Positions 7,112 to 16,800 of a stretch of DNA of 32,534 nucleotides are shown here, in pieces. A model generated the notes under the pieces. The model was not told the DNA's origin. It did no database searches and was given only the letters and a program-made list of their open reading frames with translations. The position numbers were made by a program, and so were the translations under genes. Within the stretch, counting starts at the first letter, position 1. The number at the start of each line of letters is the position of its first letter. The DNA is from Lentisphaeraceae bacterium. Its GTDB lineage: Bacteria; Verrucomicrobiota; Kiritimatiellia; RFP12; UBA1067. The stretch is from the NCBI GenBank assembly GCA_004551905.1, contig SFPL01000077.1, forward strand, positions 1 through 32,534, read 5' to 3'.

Positions 7112-8131
7112 TCAAGGCAAAACATCCTCCAGCACGTGGAAGGTGGAGCCGGCGCGCATCGGGGCGACCGACGGGCCGAAGCCCTTCATGTGCGGCGCGG
7201 CAAGGTGCGCCTTCAGCTCCGGGAGCGAGCGCCACTTCTCGAGCATCCAGAAGGTGCGGTCGCCGAAGCGCTGGGGCCTGTCCCAGTCGGTTGCGGCGTC
7301 CCCGAGCAGCCGGTACTCGCAGCAGCCAGGCTCGGCGCGGACCGCCGCCAGCACGGCCTTGGTCTTCGCCAGGTACTCGGCCCGGTCCGCATCGCCCTTC
7401 AGGTCGAAGCGGCAGAGCACCCAGACCGGCTTCCAGCTCGCCCAGTCGAGCGCGGCGAGGCGCGCCTCCGCCATCCCGAGCGCGCGCAGGACGCCGCGGG
7501 CCATCAGCCGATCGCCCTCTGGACGCATGTGCACGCCGTCGCGCGTGAGCTTCACGGACGGATCGGCGGCGTGCGCCTTCCACATGTCGGCGTTGAGGTC
7601 GGCCACGGGATAGCCGCGGCGCTTCGCCTCCTCGCGCAGCCATTTGTTGTACGGCGCGATGGACACGTTGTGCTTGAACTTCTCCATCTCCGGCCTCTCG
7701 AACATCGTCGCCGTCAGCACCACCACCTGGCAGTTCGACGCCGCGCACTTGTCGAAGATCGCCGTAATGTTCTTCTTGTAGTCCTCGAGCGGAACGCCCT
7801 TGTTCCAGTCCTGGTGCCAGACGTCATTGACGCCGCACGAGAGCGTCATCACCTTCGGCTTCTTCGAGAGCACGTCGCGGTCAAGCCGCGCGAGCATGTC
7901 GTTGGACTTGTGGCCGCTCACGCCAGCCTTGACCGGCTTGACATACACGCCTTCGACGGCAAGCGAGCGCAGGACGAGGCTGACGTATCCGCCGGGGCTT
8001 TCCTGACCCTGCTGGGTGATCGAGTCGCCGAGGAACGCCAGCGTGTCGCCGCTCTTGACGAGCAGTTCGCCGGACGCAAACGCCGCGGACGCGCACGCAA
8101 CTGCCGCGGCCACAACCATGAGTTTCTGCAT
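7112..8131 (-). CDS. Exported SGNH/GDSL hydrolase fused to an ABM-like domain
   Basis: A 339-aa protein with a signal peptide (MQKLMVVAAAVACASAAFA, cut near residue 19). An SGNH hydrolase domain follows with all key blocks: FLGDSIT (nucleophile Ser37), AGVSGH (Gly of block II), CGVNDVW (Asn102 of block III) and DGVHMRPEG (Asp198/His201). Such enzymes are esterases acting on acylated glycans or lipids. From about residue 228 a second domain resembles the antibiotic-biosynthesis-monooxygenase (ABM/YgiN) alpha-beta barrel: VLCRFDLKG, AVRAEPGCCEYRLL, FWMLEKWRSLPELKAHLAAP. ABM domains usually stand alone in the cytoplasm, so this exported fusion is unusual. ATG 8131 has AAAGGAG upstream. The product probably acts in the periplasm or outside the cell; substrate unknown. 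Confidence 0.88.
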   Translation of the reverse strand: MQKLMVVAAAVACASAAFASGELLVKSGDTLAFLGDSITQQGQESPGGYVSLVLRSLAVEGVYVKPVKAGVSGHKSNDMLARLDRDVLSKKPKVMTLSCGVNDVWHQDWNKGVPLEDYKKNITAIFDKCAASNCQVVVLTATMFERPEMEKFKHNVSIAPYNKWLREEAKRRGYPVADLNADMWKAHAADPSVKLTRDGVHMRPEGDRLMARGVLRALGMAEARLAALDWASWKPVWVLCRFDLKGDADRAEYLAKTKAVLAAVRAEPGCCEYRLLGDAATDWDRPQRFGDRTFWMLEKWRSLPELKAHLAAPHMKGFGPSVAPMRAGSTFHVLEDVLP

Positions 8132-8158
8132 TGCTTAGCTCCTTTCAGTTTGGCGTGT

Positions 8159-8167
8159 ATTATATCA
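8159..8167 (-). promoter_or_regulatory. Promoter of the SGNH hydrolase gene
   Basis: Minus-strand TGATATAAT, hexamer at 8164-8159, 27 nt before ATG 8131. This leaves room for a short leader containing the AAAGGAG ribosome-binding site. Confidence 0.65.
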
Positions 8168-8173
8168 TATTCG

Positions 8174-8234
8174 GGGTTCGTGGTTCGTAGCGAGAAGCAT
8201 CACACAGAGGCACAAAGACGCAGAGAGTTGGGTT
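8174..8234. repeat. Dispersed repeat pair: 'gttcgtggttcg' and 'cacagaggcac..cgcagag'
   Basis: Between the SGNH promoter and the next terminator are a gttcgtggttcgtag stretch (8175-8189) and a cacacagaggcacaaagacg..cagagagttggg stretch (8201-8232). Close relatives of both occur inside mnmG (31225-31260 and 31366-31401), and of the second at 24725-24757. They look like members of short interspersed repeat families. Confidence 0.7.
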
Positions 8235-8236
8235 AT

Positions 8237-8266
8237 AAAAAACCTAAGGGCCGGAGACCGGCCCTT
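8237..8266 (-). terminator. Rho-independent terminator of the 808-aa protein gene
   Basis: Perfect 9-bp stem AAGGGCCGG/CCGGCCCTT (8246-8254 and 8258-8266) with a 3-nt loop. On the minus strand it is followed after 3 nt by TTTTTT. It lies 48 nt beyond the stop at 8314. Confidence 0.92.
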
Positions 8267-8313
8267 GGTTTGGGGTGGCGCACGTGGGCGCGCGCCACCT
8301 ATTTGCAGTTGGC

Positions 8314-10740
8314 TTACTCGGCGACCTGCATGAAGCCCGAGGTGCCGTCACCGAAGTTGACCGTAACCTTGATCAGGTTGCCGCCATCCGGCTTGTCCGC
8401 CTGGATGTTGCCAGCCGTCGGCGCGACCCAGGTGCCGGTGGTGAGCGAGGTGCGAATCTTGACGAGTGCCGCAACCTTGTCCGCAGCGACACTGTACGCG
8501 TCGGTGGACGCGCCCTCGGTCACCTTGATGGTGAAGTCCCACTTGCCAGCAGTGATAGCATTCGCAGCGACATCGGTGACCGTCACCTTGGGCTCGGCCT
8601 CGAAGAGCGGATGCGCGCCGAGGATATAGGACTGGTAGACATAGGGTGCCTGAGTCGCGTAATCGCCACCCTGCTTGAAGGCATCCGGATCATTTACGCC
8701 CTCGCCCTTAAGGTACGAGACCATGTTGGTGTAGGTATCATAGGTGTGAATCTTCTCAGCGACAGCCTCGCCGAAGACTTCAACGACCTTGTTGGACGCA
8801 GACTCGTCAGTCTGAGAGTCAGGTGCCCACGGATCGGCCGGCGGAAGCGCGACCGTATAGTTGAAGTTCGTCGCGGCGTTAATGATCGCGTTGGTTGGAT
8901 CAACATCCCAGGCGCCGCCGGTGAAGGCCGGGATCGCATCAACAGGAAGCGTGGCACCAGCAGCGATGTTCTTGGTGTACTCGGCAACCTCAATGTTGTT
9001 GGTCGAGAAGGTCACAGCGTAGGTGACAGGCGTCACGCCAGAATCGCCGATGACAGCGTAGTTGTAGTCGCCAATCGGCTTCCAGTCGACGACGGTCTTG
9101 CCAGCCGCGACATATTCCTGGAGGTAGAACCGATCTTCGGAGGTCTCGTGGTAGGGATCAAGATAAGTGCCGCCGTTAAGAACGAGCTTCAATCCTATTT
9201 CTTCCACCACTGGAACAATGGTTTCGTAAGTGCCAGCGTCAAGCGCCGTCTCACTACCGTCATAAAGCTGCAAACTGGCTCCGTACGGACTGGCAAGAAC
9301 CTTGCCACTCTTGGTCAACGATTTATCTACGATTGTTAACACGCCAGCGTTCTCTATTGTTGCGTTTTCTATGGAGGTACCCTTAATCGTATGGCCATTG
9401 AGGTCGATGGTAAGCGTAACTTCGCTGACAATAAGGTATCTATAGCCTTCAGTAATGGTAATATCATTGTTCAGCACGAGCGGGTATCTGCCAGCCCTCG
9501 CCTTAACCAAGGCTTCGTCGAGGTTTTCGAACTCCTCTCCGTTGACGATGAAGTTGGGCAGGAAGCCGGCAAGCGTGAGCTCGGTGCCGTTCGCGAAGAA
9601 GAAGGTGCCGTAGCCGTGGCCGTTCTCGTCAACCTGGTTGTTGACAACCGCGCCATTGTGCCAGGTGCCGGTCTTGTGCTTGTAACCAACAGAATAGACT
9701 ACATTGGAAATCGTGACCGAAGCGGTGGCCGGAGGAACGGCGAAGATGGTGTCGGTAGTATAGGTCTGGCCCTGATAGTCGAAGGACGAGACGCCATCGC
9801 CAACCACAACCTTGAAGTTGAGATCGTCGGCGGCAAAAGCAGGATAGGCGGTAGAATAGGTGTCGAAGAAAACGTCGCCGATCTTGCCCATGCCGGCATA
9901 GCCGACGCCGGAGAGTTTGGAGTATTCGGCAACCGTGCCCGACGATGCATAGTTAAGAAGGCTCGGGAAGAGCTTGTTGTTGGAGCCGCCCTGGGTGTAG
10001 TATAGTGCAGGGGTGGCAATCAAGGGGAAGAAAAGACAGTCGTCGGCAAACGCGTTGCCAGCGTACTCGATCGGAACCTGGTCGAGATAGACTACGAAGC
10101 CCATGACATAGGCGCCGGACGTGGTGGTGATGTTCTCGAACGACTTGATGGTGAGGCGATGCTCGTCAGCGCAGAGGGCCGAAGCTTGGTCCGGGGAGAG
10201 ATTGGCAACATAATTGCTCGGAGTTACATTGCCATAAACATCCAAATAGCCGGCGGTGACGATGAGGTTGGTGACGTTGGCACCGTCCTCAACCTCAGTC
10301 TCGCGCACCCAGACGATGAGCTTGTCTTCAGGGGTGACCTTAGTGGGGGCGGGATGGTTCTCGTTCACGAGGTATGGCGTGAACTGAACCGTGGTGTCAA
10401 TAAACAAACCAGTGCCAATCGGCGTGGTCACGAACTGGTCTGGTTTGGATTTGTCGTAGCAACCGCTGATCGTGCGGTAGAGCGGATTGGTGATGTTGGA
10501 CTCGAAGTCGAGGAACTTCTTCTTCAACAGATTGGTGACGATCGTGCCTTCGAAGTCGTCAGTGTCGCCAACGAACCAATACGTGCTGCCGGAATCCTGA
10601 CCAGAATCGTCGAGACCCGTAACGAACGAGCCAGCGGAAAGGCCGGAGAAGTCGGTACCGCTAAGATGCACACTCACATCTGCCCATGCACCAATTGCAC
10701 ATGAGATTGCGGCGAGCAACGCCATCATTTTTTTGATCAT
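8314..10740 (-). CDS. Secreted surface protein (808 aa)
   Basis: An 808-aa exported protein of no recognised enzyme family. Signal peptide MIKKMMALLAAISCAIGAWA is probably cut before DVSVHL. The long N-terminal region (about 20-390) is beta-rich with many Asn/Thr. A segment at about 395-480 (NFIVNGEEFENLDEAL, LTIDLNGHTIKGT, LTIVDKS) resembles the strand-turn pattern of right-handed beta-helix surface proteins. About 573-632 (YAVTFSTNNIEVAEYTKNIA, GGAWDVDPTNAIINA) resembles an InlB B-repeat-like module, and the C-terminal 170 residues form another beta domain. There is no C-terminal membrane anchor. An upstream GTG at 10746 is in frame, but ATG 10740 with AGGAGGT 4 nt before it is the better start. 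Monocistronic, with its own promoter and strong terminator. Role inferred as adhesion or matrix; uncertain. Confidence 0.88.
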   Translation of the reverse strand: MIKKMMALLAAISCAIGAWADVSVHLSGTDFSGLSAGSFVTGLDDSGQDSGSTYWFVGDTDDFEGTIVTNLLKKKFLDFESNITNPLYRTISGCYDKSKPDQFVTTPIGTGLFIDTTVQFTPYLVNENHPAPTKVTPEDKLIVWVRETEVEDGANVTNLIVTAGYLDVYGNVTPSNYVANLSPDQASALCADEHRLTIKSFENITTTSGAYVMGFVVYLDQVPIEYAGNAFADDCLFFPLIATPALYYTQGGSNNKLFPSLLNYASSGTVAEYSKLSGVGYAGMGKIGDVFFDTYSTAYPAFAADDLNFKVVVGDGVSSFDYQGQTYTTDTIFAVPPATASVTISNVVYSVGYKHKTGTWHNGAVVNNQVDENGHGYGTFFFANGTELTLAGFLPNFIVNGEEFENLDEALVKARAGRYPLVLNNDITITEGYRYLIVSEVTLTIDLNGHTIKGTSIENATIENAGVLTIVDKSLTKSGKVLASPYGASLQLYDGSETALDAGTYETIVPVVEEIGLKLVLNGGTYLDPYHETSEDRFYLQEYVAAGKTVVDWKPIGDYNYAVIGDSGVTPVTYAVTFSTNNIEVAEYTKNIAAGATLPVDAIPAFTGGAWDVDPTNAIINAATNFNYTVALPPADPWAPDSQTDESASNKVVEVFGEAVAEKIHTYDTYTNMVSYLKGEGVNDPDAFKQGGDYATQAPYVYQSYILGAHPLFEAEPKVTVTDVAANAITAGKWDFTIKVTEGASTDAYSVAADKVAALVKIRTSLTTGTWVAPTAGNIQADKPDGGNLIKVTVNFGDGTSGFMQVAE

Positions 10741-10770
10741 AGTCACCTCCTGGTTTGTTTAGATGTCTTA

Positions 10771-10779
10771 ATTATACCA
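10771..10779 (-). promoter_or_regulatory. Promoter of the 808-aa surface protein gene
   Basis: Minus-strand TGGTATAAT, hexamer at 10776-10771, 30 nt before ATG 10740. AGGAGGT sits immediately before the start codon. Identical to the tRNA-Pro promoter element. Confidence 0.75.
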
Positions 10780-10868
10780 TATTACCCATTCGGGTGACAA
10801 GGGGGTAAATGAAAAAAATTGCGGCTCGGCGCGGATGCCAATGATCGGTATCGTCGCGGGTGAAGGGA

Positions 10869-13800
10869 TTAGGGGAGGGTCTCGGGGTAGGTGTCGTCGT
10901 ACTTCAGCGTCTGGACGCCGAAGGGATAGAGGTCGGTGTCAATCGACCAAAGGTAGAAGCCCGAAGTGTTCGGATAGTTCTCCCAGCCGTAGTTCACGCC
11001 AATCGACTCGGTCGCGTGCGGGTCGAAAATCTCAATTCTCGCGGAGTAGGGGGCGATCGGACCCATACCCGGAACGTTGACGCTCTCGCCGCCGGCGGCG
11101 CCGGTGAAGGAACCGGCGTTGAAGATGAAGAACCGGAACGGCAGGAACTCCGTGTCCCAGTCGAGCTTGAGCTTGGCGCGCACCTTGAAGGTCTCGCTCG
11201 TCCAGGCGCCGGACCAGCTGTCGCTCTGGGCGTTGTCAAGGCCCTGCAGACGCTGCGGCGCATGGGCGACGCCGGTGACGGAGTTGGAGATGTACATCAT
11301 CATGTCGACGACCTGGTTGGTGAAGCAGACCGTGCTGCTGCCGCGCTTGCGGTAGATCTTGTGCTCGACGGGGCTCTTGGTGATGCCGGCGCGGAGCCAC
11401 CAGTTGCTGCCGCCGTCGACGCTGTTGCGCTCCGCATCGCTCTCCGGCACCGGCGGAATGTCGAGCCAGTACATGTCGGTGAGCGAAAGCGGTATGATCT
11501 TCGAGGTGTCGTTCAGCCCGCGGAAGCGCGCCCCGCGGATGTCCTCGACGTCGCTGTCGGGCCACTTCGAGGTTAGCCAGTTGAGCACTGAATCGGTGTA
11601 GGGGTTGGAATCGTCAAGCCCGAAGTCGGTGGCGAGGGCGGGGTTGCGCGTCTCGGTGGCAACGACGCGGAACGTGGTGGAGGTGGGCGTGACCGAGTGG
11701 ACATAGGTGCCGCGCTCGCCGGAGGCGACGGTCTCGCCGTTCTCCGAGACGTCGAGGGCGTACCACTTCGCAATCCGGTAGGTGACGTTGGTGGTCTTGT
11801 CCTTGGGCACCACCGCGACGATGTAGGAGGCGGTGTTGGTGCCGACGCATTGCTCGACGTGAGCGCCCTCGTTCAGGAAGTAGACCCAGCAGTTGGTGCC
11901 GTTCGGGACGGTGAACCAGTTGTACGGGATGATCTGCCCTTCGTTGAGCCAGCCCGGGGTGAACTGAAGGCCGGAGGCCCAGGTATCCTTGTCGCCCGGC
12001 GCAGGAGTGCCGGAGACATCGCCGCCGACAACGCCGCTGGAACCGTAGGCGGTGGGGTTGGTGACGGCGCGGTCGACATCGCTCCCGACGACCATGCGCT
12101 TGGTCGACTGCGGGTTCTCGCGTAACTGAAGCGTATAGGCGAGGTTGGTGGCGGAGTAGAGGTAACCGTAGCTGCGGTGAGCGACAGTGTTGGTGCCCTC
12201 GAAGACGATCTGGTGCTCGACGATGCCGTTGGGGCGGATGAGCTCGAGCTGGTACGGGTACTCGTTGAAGAGCGTCCCATTCTTGGCGCTCGCGGTGCGA
12301 CCGTCGTTGTTCCAGGTGCCGTCGGCCTTGGGGGCGTCCGGGTTGCGGCGGTTGATGCCGCCGGCGAGGTCGGTGGCCGGGCTCTCGAGGAGATAGAACT
12401 CAAAGCTGTTGGTGGCGGTCTGCGACACCTTGGACGCGGGCAGGCCGTTGTCGCCGAGCTTGGCCATCACCCACTGGTTGAAGTTGAGGTCGGTGAGGCG
12501 GACCTTCCAGCCCTTCATGTCGATGCCGCTCGGAATGCAGAGCTCGACGAACTGGTTGTTGGTGGGCTTGTCGCCGCCGTTCACCGCAGCGGTGCCGTCG
12601 TTGAAGTTGAACTCATTGATCCAGGCACGGCCGGGGCTGACGGTGTCGAGGATGGTATAGGGGGAGAAGAGGTCGGGGTTGGTGTTGCCGCCCGCGTCGA
12701 CGTTCTTGTCGATCGGATAGTACCACGGAGGCTGGGTCCAGTCGGAATAGGTTTCGAGGATCTGGTCGTAGACAACTCCGCCGCGGTCGGTGTAGTGGAC
12801 GGTGAGCTGGAACTGCACCACGCCCCCATTCTGCGTCGGCGGGACGAGCGTCTTCTCGGAAGTGCCGACGGAGCGGAAGACGAGGTTGGTGGGATCGCCG
12901 ACGGGGATCAGCTCGATGCCGCCGACGGCCTCGGGCTCGTTCCGCCACTGGTTGTAGCCCCACTTGTCGCCGGTATAGTAGGCGAGGCTGACGCGGAAGC
13001 CCTTGGAGGTGTCGATCTCGTCTGCAAGCTGGCGCAGCACCACCTTGGTCTGGACGCCCCAGCTCTCGCCGACGATGGGCTGCTCGGAGGGCGAGAGGAT
13101 GTCGGCAACCTCGACGGGGTCGAAGAGGTGGTTGCGGAACGGGCGCGCGTAGAGGAAGCTGACGGATGGCTGCACCTTCTCGCGGATGGTGATCTCGTCG
13201 AGGATGATGCGCTCGTAGGCGGCGGTGACGGTCTTGGCGGAGCTGTCGGAGATGGCGAACTTGGCGGCGAGGTAGTTCTCCTTGCCGGTCGACCAGGTGA
13301 AGGTCTTCATGACGGGGCTGTCGATGACATACTCGGCGAGAAGCGTCCATGGTCCGTCGACTGAACTGGTGGAGCCGTAGAGCCAGATCTTGCCGCCTTT
13401 GGGCAGGGTAGCCGCGCCAGTGCTGTAGAGGCGGGCGCGGAAGTCGATGGAGCCGATGCCGCTCTTGCGGCCCGCCGGCACAACGAAGGTGGGCGAATAG
13501 ACGGTGGGGAAGTCGGCCCGGGCCTTCTCGGGGTCGTCGTCGATGGTATCATTGTTGACGGTGTTGTTGAGCGCACCCACAAGACCGCTGCCGGTCTCGC
13601 CCGAGATGGTGGTGTCGGAGAGGTACATGCGCGACTCGGAGTCGGCGGAGTCGCCGACGGTGCGCAGGTTCCAGCCGCGCCAGGAGCGTTCGGAGAGGCC
13701 GGGCTCGTCGGTGACGGTCATGCCGCGGACGGTGAGTTTGCCGTAGTTGACATTGTCGGTAAGGTAGGCGAGACCGCGGGCGGTCGAGACGACGTTGGTG

Positions 13801-16800
13801 GGCACCAGGATGCGGAAGAGCCCGCGCAGGGGACGGTCGTTGCGGTCGTGGAGGCCGAGATAGTGGGTGATCGAGCCGGTCTTGCCGGAACCGGTGACGA
13901 GCTGGCCGTCGTAGCCGGGTTTGCCGGTGCCGGCGTACTTGCCGACGGTGACCCAGTACAACGGCCCCTCCTTCACCGTGGTGTTGAGCTCGGTGATGTG
14001 GCTCTCTACTTCGTTGGTGGCGATCTGCACCCAGATTTCGGTGTTGGCACCGGCGTTCGCATAGGAGAAGGACACCTTGCCGAGGCCGCGCAGGATCGGC
14101 GAGCGCATGCTCATCGCCTTCGTCGGGTCGCCGCGGCTCGGCTGTAAAAGGTGTTCCTGCTGAACGGCAGCAGTGTTTGTAGAGACGATGCCCTGGGTGT
14201 AGACGAACTCATCGTCGCCGTACCGGAGGTCTTCGTGGTCGGGGGCCTCCCAGCTGGTCTGCTCAACGCTGGTGACGACCAGCTCGACATTGTCGGAGCC
14301 GGTGGTGACGCGGGTGTTCCACTGACCGGTGGTGTGGATGAGGAACTCGCTCGACTTGAAGCCGTAGCCGCTGACGGTCGCACGCGCGTACTCCTTCCAA
14401 TCGCCGCCGGATGCTGGCTGGAGCATCAGCACCACATCCTGGGAGAGCGAGTCAGCCCCGGGCATACGCACGCCGCAGTAGGCGCCCGAAAAGCCCTCGG
14501 TGAAGCCTGTGAGCCCCACCGCCGTCGAGTTCTCGAAGGTGAAGGTCTCAAGTCGGCTCTGGCTCGCCCACCTGCCGTTCTTGATGTCGACGGCCTCGGG
14601 CGTGGCGTCGCTTTCGGAGATGCGGAGCCGAGGATTCTGGGTAAAGTACTTCGAGGCGTTGGCGGCCGGCGGGGTGGTATTGTCGGTATAGCGGATGTTG
14701 CCCTGAGGGACGGGGGTGGCGTAGTGGTGCATGCCGACGAACCGGACGGGGCAGTCCTTTGCGTTGACGCCGTAGCCGCCGTAGGTAAGCCGAGATGCGG
14801 AGTTGTCGCGGTAGGCGATACCACGGTAGCCGTATTGAAGACCGCCAGACGTCCGGTTGACCGTGGCGTTCCAACTATAGGGGGAACCTGCGGCGTCGTT
14901 GACAATAGGGAGAGCGGAGTCCTGCGAAATGCCGCCGATGACAAGCGTGCCAGAGGAGGTGTTCTCGACCGAGATGAACATGCCCCAGAAATTGGGATTG
15001 TACTGGCTGTTCTTGGTGGGATCGGTGCTGGTGCCCCTTTCGTCGTACCAAATTCTGGCATCGAACGGCTGCTGTACAAGGAGGGTCGGGGAGATCTTGC
15101 CGTTTTGGACGCTCCAGCGGAAAAGCTCAAGGACGTAGCGCGGACCGTTGTTGTTGGCGTTGTTCGTCTGGCGGCTCAGCCGGAACTCGTAGCAGCCGAT
15201 GCCCGGCCAGTAGTAGGCGACCACCGAGACCGACGCACCGGCGGCCATGATGCCCTCGACGCCGTTGTAGTTCTCGCCGTAGCCGGTATACTGGTTCCCC
15301 TTGACGAGGCTGCTCATCAGCACCGGGGCGAAGAAGACATAGTTGGTGCGGAAGGAATAGTCGATGCCGCCGATGGAGTTGACGCGGAGGTCGTAAAGAC
15401 TCATGGTGTTGTAGCACACGTTGTCGAAGGAGATCGACTGGCCGATGCGGGAGCTGACCTTCACCGAGCCGAGCCCTTTCGGACGGTCGGCGAGCGAGAA
15501 CTCGAGGTAGCCCTCGCCCTGACCCTGCAGCTTCGCGGCCATGCCGGAGAGCGTGTCGCCGCCGTTCGGGGCGACGTACTTGTTGAGGTTGCGGGAGACG
15601 AAGGTGAGGTTGTGGCCGTTCCAGGAGTTGGGGGTGATGTGGTCCTGGAAGTACTTCTCCTTGGGGAACCCGGCGTCGTTGTAGTTGGCCAGCCAGAAGG
15701 TCTCGTTCCAGTTGGTGGAACCGGGATCAAACTGCCGCCACGCGCCCATTTCAAGGTTGTAGGTCTTCATCTTCACGTCGTCGACGCCGTTGGTGCCGGA
15801 GGCGACGCAGAACCTGCCGTCGGTGCGATGGGCGTCGGACCAGTTGTTGAAGTTCTGGTACTCGGCGCGGGAAGCGGCCCAGGTGAGGTAGCGGTCGGAG
15901 ATCTTGAGCTCGAGGTAGCCGGTGGAGCTGTCGACATCGGCCGAGATCCGCTTCACGTCGGCGGCAAGGTCGCACATCTCGAGCTTGCCGTTGGCCGGCA
16001 GGTCGACCGTCTCGGCGGCGTTGGGGCCGAAGTAGACGGTATTCTCGGCGAACACGGTGGCGCCGGGGAGCTGGCGATTGACGCCAACGAAGTAGAAGGA
16101 AACGGGGACCGTGACGCCGGAAGGAACCTTGTCGGGCGGAATCTTGACGAGCGCGCGCCACATATTGTCCTCGATCGGATCCATCTCGTAGACGCCGCCC
16201 AGTTCGCCTTCGACGACGACGCGCATACCCTCGAAATCGCTCTTGCCCTCGCGGAGGCGGACGAACCAGTCGATGCCGGTGGAGGGCAGAAGCTCGTCGC
16301 CGCCCTCCATTTCCGCCGCGGTGATGTGGTTGGTGACGGCGGTCTGGCGCTCGACATAGGGAACGCCGTAGTCGAGGCCGGAGTAGTCGACGTACTCGTA
16401 GTAGGGCGTGTCCATCGTGAGGTCGTACCAGAACTCGACATCGCCGGCGGCGGCGGGAAGGACGAGCGGATCGATCGAGCGGAAGCCGTCGCGCGGATTG
16501 AGCGGAACGGTGCGCCAGAGGGAGTTGCCGTAGTAGCCGGGGTAGGCGGGGTTGAGCTGGTTAATCTGCGCGGCAGGCTCGGCGCGCTGGCGCAGATAGC
16601 GCCAGCGGTAGTGGAGATTCGCCGCGACAACAAACTTGTTGGTGTCGGCGGCAGTGGTGCCGGGATTGACGTAGAAGTAGGGCGCGGCGCGGCCGAAGAC
16701 GTTGACGTCGGTCTGGGCGGGGAACGGAGTCTCGAAGGCAATCTCCTGGCCGAGCACCTGCTTGCCGCGGCGGTCGGGATCGTAGAAGCCGAGCGGCTTC

